DNA from: CAYOVG01 sp964407285
Lineage (GTDB): Bacteria > Desulfobacterota > Syntrophobacteria > Syntrophobacterales > Syntrophobacteraceae
DNA length: 21,383 bases
Direction: 5' to 3'
Assembly: GCA_964407285.1 (NCBI GenBank)
Contig: CAYOVG010000081.1
Location: forward strand, 1 to 21,383
Shown piece after piece: positions 1-7,034 of this stretch (positions within the stretch are counted from its first letter, which is position 1; every line of letters starts with the position of its first letter). The notes beneath the pieces were generated by a model. The model did no database searches. It was not told where the DNA came from and worked only from the letters and a program-made list of their open reading frames with translations. A program made the position numbers and the translations under genes.

Positions 1-1
1 A

Positions 2-43
2 CAACATGGTGGGGCCCCCGGGAACCAAGGAATGAAGAGATGA
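2..43 (+). CDS. Possible C-terminal tail of an upstream gene (partial)
   Basis: Reading in the frame that starts at base 2, an open stretch ends in TGA at 41-43. This would overlap the ATG of the next gene as ATGA, a common sign of translational coupling. A second possibility is the frame ending with TGA at 33-35, four bases before the next start. Too little sequence is present to name the product. In many Proteobacteria a DUF2339 membrane protein precedes DUF3999, so that is the natural expectation, but nothing here proves it. Confidence 0.3.
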   Translation, partial: QHGGAPGNQGMKR

Positions 44-1488
44 AAACAGGATGCGTCACTACCATATTGCTCGCCTGCATGACCGCATGCGTCGTTGCCG
101 TGCCCGCGGCGGCCGGTGACGCCGCGGGCCGGAGCAAGAACGCCGCGGCGGAGGTCCCGGTCCCGAACGATTTTGCCTTCGGCATTCCTCTCTCGGTGGA
201 CGGGAGCGAAGCTCTGTACCATGTCTCCCTGCCGGTGGAAGTCTACAAAGGGATGGTCCGCCCGGACCAGGAGGACCTCTGCGTCTTCAACAACCAGGGG
301 GAAATCGTGCCCTTCGCCCTGCGCAGGCCCGAAACCGAATCCGCGCCGTCCGTGAAGAACCCGTTGCAGTTTTTTCCCATTCCCGGCGAATCACCGGACG
401 GCGCTCCGGGTAGCCTCTCGCTTCTCATCCGGAGGGACAGCACCGGCGCGATTATCGATGTGAAAACGAAAGACGGGTCGGCGGACGGGAGCAAGGCGAC
501 TGCGTACCTGCTGGATGCGAGCGCGCTCGATCATCCCGTCAGGTCCCTGACCCTGAGCCGCCGGCAGACATCGGAAAGCTTCATCGGGAAAATCAGCGTT
601 CAGAGCAGCGACGACCTGGAGCACTGGTTCCCGGTGGTCGACGCCGCCACGATTGCGGACCTTCGCTACGGGGGGTACAGCCTTGTGCGCCGGGAGCTTT
701 CCTTTGAGCCCGTGCGGGCGAAGTACTTCCGGTTGTCGTGGCCTCCGGGGCAGGAACCGCTGAATCTGACCGGGGTTTCGGCGCAGTCCGCCCAGGAGGA
801 CGCCGAACGGGAACGCGAGTGGGAAAGCCTGGAAGCTACCCTGAAGGAGGACCATCCGGGTGAATACTTCTTCGACACGCGGGGCGTCATGCCCGTGGAC
901 CGCCTCAGGGTGAAGCTCCCCGAGAAAAACACCCTCGTGAAGGTTTCCTTTCTGTCGCGGGCAACGGATGCGGACGCGGACATGAACATGAAAAAGGAGA
1001 ACTGGCATCTGAGGCAGACGGCCCTCGTCTACGACCTGCGGATTGGAGGGGAACGCATCGTAAACCCGGATATCGCGATCGAGCCGGGCGCCGACCGGTT
1101 CTGGATGATGCGCATCGACCGCGGAGAACCGGGCATCGGAAAGGGCCGTCCGGAACTCCTGGTGGGATGGGTCCCCCAGCAGGTGCTCTTCGTGGCCCGC
1201 GGCGAAGGCCCATTCATGCTTGCCTACGGAAGCGCGAGAGTCGATCCCGGCGGATTCCGCTTCAGCGACCTGCTGACTCAGTTCACCCAACGGCGGAAGG
1301 ACAGGATTCCCACGCAGGCCGCGCAGGCGGGGGCGCAGGTCCCCCTTGGAGACGAATCCGTGCGGACCCCGCACACCCCGCTTCCCTGGAAGAAGTGGAT
1401 GCTCTGGGCGGTCCTCGTCTTCGGAGTGGCCCTCCTGGCCGCCATGGCGATGCATCTCTACAGGCAGATGGGTTCGCGGAATGGTTGA
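40..1488 (+). CDS. DUF3999 family exported, C-terminally membrane-anchored protein
   Basis: A 482-aa protein of unknown biochemical function. Residues 1-25 are a signal peptide (hydrophobic core TILLACMTACVVAVPAAA). The start of the mature domain carries the family pattern: FAFGIPLSVDG, then ALYHVSLPVEVYKGMVRPD, then DLCVFNNQGEIVPFALR, which is typical of DUF3999. The C-terminus has one transmembrane segment (about residues 448-468, WMLWAVLVFGVALLAAMAM) followed by a short basic tail, so most of the protein should lie in the periplasm. DUF3999 genes usually sit just after DUF2339 multi-pass membrane proteins, and the ATGA junction at the window edge fits such a pair. The family is not enzymatically characterised; a jelly-roll or carbohydrate-binding-like fold is only a guess. 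Confidence 0.85.
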   Translation: MKTGCVTTILLACMTACVVAVPAAAGDAAGRSKNAAAEVPVPNDFAFGIPLSVDGSEALYHVSLPVEVYKGMVRPDQEDLCVFNNQGEIVPFALRRPETESAPSVKNPLQFFPIPGESPDGAPGSLSLLIRRDSTGAIIDVKTKDGSADGSKATAYLLDASALDHPVRSLTLSRRQTSESFIGKISVQSSDDLEHWFPVVDAATIADLRYGGYSLVRRELSFEPVRAKYFRLSWPPGQEPLNLTGVSAQSAQEDAEREREWESLEATLKEDHPGEYFFDTRGVMPVDRLRVKLPEKNTLVKVSFLSRATDADADMNMKKENWHLRQTALVYDLRIGGERIVNPDIAIEPGADRFWMMRIDRGEPGIGKGRPELLVGWVPQQVLFVARGEGPFMLAYGSARVDPGGFRFSDLLTQFTQRRKDRIPTQAAQAGAQVPLGDESVRTPHTPLPWKKWMLWAVLVFGVALLAAMAMHLYRQMGSRNG

Positions 1489-1578
1489 AACGGCTCCGCG
1501 GCCGGTGCTCGCTGGACCGAACCAACCGGTACGGGGATGCATGCCGCGGATCGATCGGCAAAACCACGTCGGAAACGC

Positions 1579-1885
1579 AATTTCTCGCACAAGGGGCGAA
1601 CGCTCCTGGTGGGACGCCGCGGGATAAGGCTTCGCGTCGAAGAAAGCGCCGCCATGATCGAGGAAGGCGACGCGCGAATCCGCGAGCCTGCCCGGTTCCG
1701 CCCACCTGCCCGGAAGCGATTTCGGGAACACGGCAACGTCGTAATCGGAAATCCGGACGCGCATCGTCCCTTGCGCGGGAACCGAACAACGCCACGCGGT
1801 CGATACGGTCGCCGCAAGTCTCTTCCAAATCCTTGCGAAACCGGCCGGGGACCGGATCGGATATCTTCCCGGACGGGTCTGTCAT
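1579..1885 (-). pseudogene. Frameshifted MNT-type nucleotidyltransferase remnant
   Basis: On the minus strand an ATG at 1885 sits behind GAGGAAA and opens a frame reading ...DRIDRVALFGSRARDDARPDF, the GSxAR motif of the minimal nucleotidyltransferase (MNT/Pol-beta) fold. The expected SDxD metal-binding motif is not in that frame but continues at once in the next one: ISDYDVAVFPKSLPGRW, ending near KPYPAASHQERSPLVREI. The two frames rejoin if one T is removed from the run at 1749-1751 (AAA on the plus strand). After VREI at 1579 similarity to the family stops, so the extreme C-terminus is also altered. Intact relatives are usually the antitoxin/AMPylase half of HEPN-MNT pairs; no HEPN partner is visible here. 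This is therefore a decayed solitary remnant, unless the extra T is a sequencing error. Confidence 0.75.
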
Positions 1886-1998
1886 GGTTTTTTTCCTCAT
1901 TTTCCCATCCCGTACCGAAAGTGTATACTATCCGAAAGAAGCCGGAAGGGGAAACCGGGCTCATCGCCGGACCTCTATACCCCACGCCATTTTTTTCT

Positions 1999-2027
1999 TT
2001 TCTTTTTTCTCCGAGTTAATGTAATAA
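1999..2027 (+). promoter_or_regulatory. Weak candidate promoter for the morphogenesis operon
   Basis: A TAATAA hexamer at 2022-2027 lies 61 bases before the ATG at 2088. The matching -35 position (1999-2004, TTTCTT) falls inside a long pyrimidine/T tract (about 1990-2011) and matches the consensus poorly. A TATACT at 1924-1929 is another possible -10. Neither is convincing alone; this is simply the best-looking A+T-rich stretch before the operon. Confidence 0.3.
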
Positions 2028-2087
2028 GGTTCCAACCGGCTAAGTAACAGAGATGTGCTTTTATTGACGGCGTTACGGGGAACAATC

Positions 2088-3974
2088 ATGGTTGACCAGG
2101 TACCAAGCCTACTTATTGTGCACCAGAATCTCAATATGGCCAAGACGCTGGCGACTCTGCTCGCCAGGGAATACAACGTGTACATAGCCAGGTTGGCCTC
2201 CCACGCGGATGAACTGGTCGAGTCGAACCGGATAAAGGTGGTGCTGGCCAGCCGGCAACTGCCCGACAGCACGGGCCTCGCCCTGTTCACGGAACTCTGC
2301 CGGCTGCATCCGAGGGTTATCCGCATACTGCTCATCATGGAAGATGAGAAGGACGCCGCATTCGTAGAGGAAGCCATGTCCGACGGGATCATACACCGCT
2401 ACCTGACGGAACCCCTGAGGAGCGCGCAGTTCATAGAAACCGTCAGAAAGGCTTTCCAGCTCTACGACGAATCCCCCCGGTCCGAACCGGTGAAAGCTCC
2501 GCGGGGCGCCGTCTCCGCCGGCTCGGACGCCGCGGCGGCCTCCGATGCTCCCGCCGATGAAGGCGCGCCGCGGGAGAGTGAAAGCGGCCGGGTCCCCGAA
2601 CCGGCGGATCTCGAACTCGCGGTCCCGCTCACATCCCCAGGACCGGCGGGTCCCACATCCGAAGCCACCGCCCGGCAGGCGTCCTCCGACGCAGGAGCAA
2701 CCACCCCGGCGTCCGGCCCCCCGTGGACCCGCGACCCGGATATGCCCGCATCCGACATGCAGGTCCTGCAAGCCATGCAGGCCGTGCACGGAGCCGCGTC
2801 GCCCGAACGGACCGCCGGCAACGAGACCGACGAACTCGAGCTTGCCAGCCGCAACTACGAGGCGGTCATGCTCTACCAGCGCGAAAGGCAGCTCGCCCTC
2901 GACCTGGTGGAGCAGAAACAGCAGCAGATAGAAAACATGGAAGCGATCCAGCGGGGCCTGATGAACGAAAAGGAGCGCCTCCTGGGTGAAGTCGAACGCC
3001 TGCACAAGGAAATCACCGCCCTGAACGTGGCGCGCCAGGAAAACACCCGCCTCGCCGAGGAGAACGTCCGGCTCAAGGAAAAGAGCGACCTGGTAACCCA
3101 GCAGGCGGAAAAGCTCAAGACCGAAGTCGACGGGCTGAAGTCCCAGTGGGAAATGCTGGAGCAGGAAAACACGCGGCTCCAGGACGAAAACTCGCTCTAC
3201 AGGACCATGGCCGAGGACATCGAAAAAGAAAACGCGCAGCTCAAGCCCCGGGTGGAGACTCTCACGGCCGATGTCGAGCGGCTCCGGAGCGAAACCTCCC
3301 GCCTGACCGATGAAAACGCCGGCCTGAAGGAGGAAAACGAGCAGTTCGCCCGTGAACTGGAGGAAACCAGGGTCCAACTGGAGACATGGAAAGCCGATTC
3401 GGAGGACAGCAAGAACATGGCCGCCGCCCAGGCCGAGCGAAGCCTGCTCCTGGAGCAGGAGAAGGCGGAATTCGAGAAGAAGGCGCGCTCCCTCGAAACC
3501 CTGCTGTCGGAATCCCGCGCGCGGTCGGAGGAACTCGGCGCTCAACTGGAAAAGGCCCGTGCGCAGCTCAACAGCCTTGGAATGGTCGACGGTTTCCAGG
3601 TGGACATGACTCCATCCACCGCCAGGGAAATCCGCACGAAGTTCGACCCGCTGGAGATCTTCGACAAGGCCGCGGAATGGCGCACGCAACTGTCGGTGGT
3701 GCAGGGAATCAACAAGGCGCTGGAGCACAGGGTGCGCCGGTACGAGGAGGAGGTCTCGCGGCTGCACGAGAAACTGGAAGACGTCCGCGCGAAGCACGAC
3801 GAGAAGCAGGCCGGGCTGCTGAGGGAATCCAGGGGTTTTGAGGAGCAGTACAAATCGTTGCGGGAAGAACTGAGGCTCCGGGATACCGAGTGCAGCGAAT
3901 TGCAGAGGGAGAAAGCCGACCTCGCCGGAAAGCTCCTGTGGTTTCAGACCCATTGGAATCAGAGACAAGAATGA
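2088..3974 (+). CDS. Degenerate receiver domain plus long coiled-coil protein
   Basis: A 628-aa protein, cytoplasmic by absence of signal or membrane segments. Residues about 5-125 fold like a response-regulator receiver (SLLIVHQNLNMAKTLATLL, VVLASRQLPDSTGLALF, YLTEPL). The phosphorylation chemistry is lost: the acidic pair is replaced by H12-Q13, the acceptor Asp by S55 (before RQLPD) and the switch Lys by E108. Residues 130-250 are an Ala/Pro/acidic linker. Residues about 260-620 are heptad-rich coiled coil (LKEENEQF, LQDENSLYRT) with a break near 510-545. The start is set at ATG 2088 behind GGGGA rather than the upstream GTG at 2055, which adds only residues before the fold. It is the first gene of a four-gene operon with an actin homologue, an M23 peptidase and a bactofilin, so a scaffold or polarity role is inferred. 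It is unlikely to be a phosphorylation-driven regulator. Confidence 0.8.
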   Translation: MVDQVPSLLIVHQNLNMAKTLATLLAREYNVYIARLASHADELVESNRIKVVLASRQLPDSTGLALFTELCRLHPRVIRILLIMEDEKDAAFVEEAMSDGIIHRYLTEPLRSAQFIETVRKAFQLYDESPRSEPVKAPRGAVSAGSDAAAASDAPADEGAPRESESGRVPEPADLELAVPLTSPGPAGPTSEATARQASSDAGATTPASGPPWTRDPDMPASDMQVLQAMQAVHGAASPERTAGNETDELELASRNYEAVMLYQRERQLALDLVEQKQQQIENMEAIQRGLMNEKERLLGEVERLHKEITALNVARQENTRLAEENVRLKEKSDLVTQQAEKLKTEVDGLKSQWEMLEQENTRLQDENSLYRTMAEDIEKENAQLKPRVETLTADVERLRSETSRLTDENAGLKEENEQFARELEETRVQLETWKADSEDSKNMAAAQAERSLLLEQEKAEFEKKARSLETLLSESRARSEELGAQLEKARAQLNSLGMVDGFQVDMTPSTAREIRTKFDPLEIFDKAAEWRTQLSVVQGINKALEHRVRRYEEEVSRLHEKLEDVRAKHDEKQAGLLRESRGFEEQYKSLREELRLRDTECSELQREKADLAGKLLWFQTHWNQRQE

Positions 3975-4019
3975 AGTGAGGTGAGTTCACGCCCATATAT
4001 TTCGGCTAAGGAGATGTCT

Positions 4020-5117
4020 ATGCCCGAGGAATTCATTGAAGCCGCTCAAAACGTTTCGAAAGCAGATATTGTAGAATCGAAGAAGGATGAAGAGGAAAAA
4101 CTGCAAGCCGAGGACGGGCCGATGGGCGTGGATGTCGGGACGTGCCGGATCGTCGTCTCCCGGCGACAGGGTCGAAGCGTCGCAACCAGCAGCCAGTTGA
4201 ACGCCTTCTTCTCCGTTCCCTACCTCAAATTCACCCAGGAGATCCTGGAAAGAAACCGCATCAACTACATCGTGGACGGGAATTCCCTCGTGGTCATCGG
4301 AGATTCGGCGGAAAAGTTCTCCATCATGCACAAGATGGAAACGCGGCGCCCCATGCAGGAAGGGCTCCTGAACCCCGCGGAGCGCGAAGGCCAGAAGATC
4401 ATCCAGAAGATCATCGAAACAATGGTCAGGCAACCCGAAACGCTGGGCCAGCCGGTTTGCATCAGCATCCCCGCCGTTCCCGCGGGATGGGAGCACCGGC
4501 TGGTCTACCACGAGGCGATCCTGAAGAACTACTTCATGTCCATGGGATTTCGGGTGAAGACGATCAACGAGGGTCTCGCCGTCGTCCTCACCGAACTTTC
4601 CGAGAACTTCTTCAACGGCATCGGAATCAGCATGGGAGGCGGCATGTGCAACGTCTGCCTGTCCTATCTGTCCTTGCCGGTGCTGACCTTCAGCGTGCCG
4701 AAGGGGGGGGACTACATCGACCAGTCTGTCTCCACGGTCATGGACATGCTCCCCACGGAAATCCGGGTCATCAAGGAAAACGAACTGGACTTCACGCACG
4801 CACCGCGCAACAGGGTGCAGAACGCTCTGCATATCTTCTACGACGAGGTCATCTTCAACCTCCTGCAGACCCTCAAGAGCGAGCTCTCAAAGAGCAACAA
4901 ACTGCCGCAGAACCAGCAACCGATGCCCATTGTCCTGGCGGGCGGAACGGCGATGCCCAAGGGCTTCGTATCCAGGTTCGAGAAGATCCTGGCCGAATTC
5001 ACCTTCCCGATCCCCATCGGCGGGGTGCGCCTCGCCAGAGACCCGCTGACGGCGACGGTGCGCGGGGCTCTTATCGCCGCAATGTCGGATGAGACTCCCT
5101 TCGATCAGATCACCTGA
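4020..5117 (+). CDS. Actin-like ATPase homologue (MreB/FtsA/PilM superfamily)
   Basis: A 365-aa protein. The start ATG at 4020 lies six bases after a perfect AAGGAG (4008-4013); the ATG at 4014 abuts that site and is less likely. After an acidic 30-residue leader come the actin-fold motifs: phosphate-1 MGVDVGT (residues 35-41), a GGG loop ISMGGGMCNV (203-212) in the phosphate-2 position, and the adenosine motif IVLAGGTAMPKG (304-315). In the phosphate-2 loop the usual Asp (DxGGG) is S204, so ATP hydrolysis may be altered. There is no FtsA-type C-terminal membrane helix. Length suits MreB/PilM-type proteins, but it is not a canonical MreB because no mreC/mreD follow. It lies 45 bp after the coiled-coil gene and 17 bp before the M23 peptidase. 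A filament or scaffold role in envelope growth is inferred. Confidence 0.8.
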   Translation: MPEEFIEAAQNVSKADIVESKKDEEEKLQAEDGPMGVDVGTCRIVVSRRQGRSVATSSQLNAFFSVPYLKFTQEILERNRINYIVDGNSLVVIGDSAEKFSIMHKMETRRPMQEGLLNPAEREGQKIIQKIIETMVRQPETLGQPVCISIPAVPAGWEHRLVYHEAILKNYFMSMGFRVKTINEGLAVVLTELSENFFNGIGISMGGGMCNVCLSYLSLPVLTFSVPKGGDYIDQSVSTVMDMLPTEIRVIKENELDFTHAPRNRVQNALHIFYDEVIFNLLQTLKSELSKSNKLPQNQQPMPIVLAGGTAMPKGFVSRFEKILAEFTFPIPIGGVRLARDPLTATVRGALIAAMSDETPFDQIT

Positions 5118-5134
5118 AACAGGGCGGATGCATC

Positions 5135-6187
5135 TTGGCGAAGATAACTCTTATCTGGGTGTCGCGGCCCGAGAGGCCGTTCAAGGTAATCACTATCTCG
5201 AAAAGGGCCTTTTGCTGGGCGGCGGGTGGAGTGTGCGCTCTGCTCGCGGTATCCCTCGTGCTGTTTCTTGCGGCTCAGAGGTACGCCGCAAAAGGAATCG
5301 AGAAACAGAGTGAAAACCAGCAGCTTCGGGAATTGCTCGCCGAGCGCGAGAAGTCTTTCCGAAGTCAACAAGACCGGGTCGAGCAGTTGATCCAGCAGCA
5401 AGACCGGTCCATCGCGGAGAAGGACGATTCGCTCAAGGGGATGCAGGAGCGCATGGCCGCCATCGTGGAGCAACTGAAGCAGATTCGCGCCAACGAGAGC
5501 AAAATTCGCAGGTTCCTGGGCATGGAGGACAAGGCGGCCGAACACGTGAGTCCCAACCAGGGGGGCATAGCGTACCAGCAGTATTTCCCCTCCCCGGGAG
5601 AGGGTCCCGCGGACCGGCAATCCTCCGGGCTGCCGGCGGATCTTTCCTACCCGGATGTACAGAAACTGACCCAGGCGGTCGGAACGGGCCTCCAGGAAGT
5701 GGTGAATTATCTCCAGGAGCGCCAGTTGCGCTACGACCAGGTCCCCATGATCCTGCCGGTCCGCGGTAAAGACGCGTGGATGTCCTGCGGTTTCGGCTGG
5801 AGGCGCAACCCCTACACCGGCCGGGGCAGAGAATTCCACGCGGGCATCGACATAGCGGGACAGACGGGGTACCATATTCTGGCCCCCGCCGACGGTGAGG
5901 TGATCCAGGCCGAAGAGGACCGCTACCTCGGAAAGACCGTGCGCATCCGGCACAACAAGAGTCTGGTGACGGTTTTCGGCCATTTGGATTCCATCGGGGT
6001 CGCGGAAGGAGCCAGGGTCAAGCGGGGGGATGTCGTGGGCCGGATGGGCAACACCGGACGCAGCACCGGAACACACCTGCATTATTCGGTCATCAAAGAC
6101 GGCAAATATATGGACCCGCTGGATTATATCTGGGACCGGCCCCTGTCAACCCTGGCGATGAGCGGTCAAAACGATGAGCCTTTTTAA
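5135..6187 (+). CDS. Membrane-anchored LytM/M23 peptidoglycan endopeptidase
   Basis: A 350-aa protein with a TTG start at 5135, preceded by AGGGCGG; the nearby ATG at 5128 is out of frame. One N-terminal transmembrane helix (about residues 27-48) puts the rest in the periplasm. Residues 55-125 are coiled coil (QQDRVEQLIQQQDRSIAEK). The C-terminal LytM domain (about 205-335) has the zinc and catalytic residues H235 and D239 (FHAGID), H283 (GHLD) and H314-x-H316 (THLHY), so it should be active, cleaving peptide cross-links in peptidoglycan. Overall layout matches the M23 peptidases genetically paired with bactofilins, for example those involved in helical or curved shape in other bacteria. Its stop overlaps the bactofilin start by 14 bp, which strongly suggests translational coupling and joint function. 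Confidence 0.92.
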   Translation: MAKITLIWVSRPERPFKVITISKRAFCWAAGGVCALLAVSLVLFLAAQRYAAKGIEKQSENQQLRELLAEREKSFRSQQDRVEQLIQQQDRSIAEKDDSLKGMQERMAAIVEQLKQIRANESKIRRFLGMEDKAAEHVSPNQGGIAYQQYFPSPGEGPADRQSSGLPADLSYPDVQKLTQAVGTGLQEVVNYLQERQLRYDQVPMILPVRGKDAWMSCGFGWRRNPYTGRGREFHAGIDIAGQTGYHILAPADGEVIQAEEDRYLGKTVRIRHNKSLVTVFGHLDSIGVAEGARVKRGDVVGRMGNTGRSTGTHLHYSVIKDGKYMDPLDYIWDRPLSTLAMSGQNDEPF

Positions 6188-6743
6188 ATCTACCCGTATG
6201 GATCAGGAACCGGAAATCGGAACGATAGGCACCATGATCGGTCCCGACGCTCTTTTCGAAGGAAAGCTGGTAGTCGAAAACAGCATCTGCATCGCGGGCA
6301 GGGTGATTGGACGGATCGAAGCCAGGGGAAGCGTTCTGATCAACGAGACCGCTTTTCTGGAAGCGGAAGTGTTCGCGGACAGCGTGGTGGTCCATGGAGA
6401 GATTCAGGGCAACATCACGGCCGATAAGCAGATCGACATCGGGGCGACCGGGAGAGTTCGAGGCGACGTGGAGGCCCCGTCCGTCACTCTTGCCCGCGGG
6501 GCGTTTCTGGACGGGTTTTGCAGAATGGGAGCCGGAACGGGAAGACCGGCCAAAGCGCGGGAACCGGCTGAGCGGAAATCCGATGCGGAACCGGCCGGCA
6601 GGCAGGCGGATTCGACGGAAGACCTCCCGGCTTCCGCGAAGAACGGACAACCGGTCCCCATCGAAGACGTTATCATCGTTGCTTCGGATGCGGACGATCC
6701 GCCTGAAGAGGGAGAGGGGAAGAACCGCATCCACATCGTGTAG
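6174..6743 (+). CDS. Bactofilin (polymer-forming cytoskeletal protein)
   Basis: A 189-aa protein with the bactofilin core (DUF583) at about residues 15-115: a beta-helix made of short repeating strands, seen in GTIGTMIGPDALFEGKL, then GRVIGRIEARGSVLIN, VVVHGEIQGNITADKQIDIG, and GRVRGDVEAPSVTLARGAFLDG. Bactofilins polymerise without nucleotide into membrane-associated filaments that recruit cell-wall enzymes. The N-terminal tail is short, and the C-terminal 75 residues are a low-complexity acidic/Ala-rich tail ending in RIHIV. It is the last gene of the operon and overlaps the M23 gene by 14 bp. No clear terminator follows before the chemoreceptor promoter at 6825. Confidence 0.93.
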   Translation: MSLFKSTRMDQEPEIGTIGTMIGPDALFEGKLVVENSICIAGRVIGRIEARGSVLINETAFLEAEVFADSVVVHGEIQGNITADKQIDIGATGRVRGDVEAPSVTLARGAFLDGFCRMGAGTGRPAKAREPAERKSDAEPAGRQADSTEDLPASAKNGQPVPIEDVIIVASDADDPPEEGEGKNRIHIV

Positions 6744-6824
6744 TTACAGATAGTAGACCGCAAGAGTCCTTTTCCTGTTCAGTGTGAGCATCCGACTAAA
6801 ATATTCATACAGTATCTCCGTTTG

Positions 6825-6840
6825 TGGCCGCTATCTTGCA
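6825..6840 (+). promoter_or_regulatory. Sigma-54 (-24/-12) promoter for the chemoreceptor
   Basis: TGGCCGCTATCTTGCA has GG at 6826-6827 and GC at 6838-6839 separated by exactly 10 bases, with TGGC and TTGC(A) both intact, matching the RpoN consensus TGGCAC-N5-TTGCW except in the middle. Predicted start of transcription is near 6850, giving a 5' leader of about 185 bases before the ATG at 7035. An enhancer-binding protein site was not identified. Confidence 0.65.
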
Positions 6841-7034
6841 TACTTACAGTTCAAGCATTAAACATCCGCTACGTTCATAGATTGTCGATATGGGTGACGG
6901 ACAACGCCCGAATGCTGTGTGATTGTGAAGAAGGGGTCCCTCGAAGGTCCGGATTCCCGGCTTCCGACGGTGACGTACGCGGGACGGTCGGCGTTCTCCA
7001 ACGCTACTTATTCCACCAGAGAGAGGAGAATATT

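Noticed and set aside
391..1764. A 457-codon minus-strand open frame across the DUF3999 gene
   Set aside because: Only its first 62 codons resemble a protein family (the nucleotidyltransferase fragment); the rest is the antisense of a clear gene in GC-rich DNA.
2109..3968. A 619-codon minus-strand open frame opposite the coiled-coil gene
   Set aside because: Leu/Gly/Arg-rich antisense shadow, with no ribosome-binding site or domain; the plus strand has a receiver and heptads in operon context.
6855..6900. Possible FliA (sigma-28) promoter before the chemoreceptor: TAAAC and GTCGATAT
   Set aside because: The spacing is 21 bases rather than about 15, and the nearby -24/-12 site fits far better.
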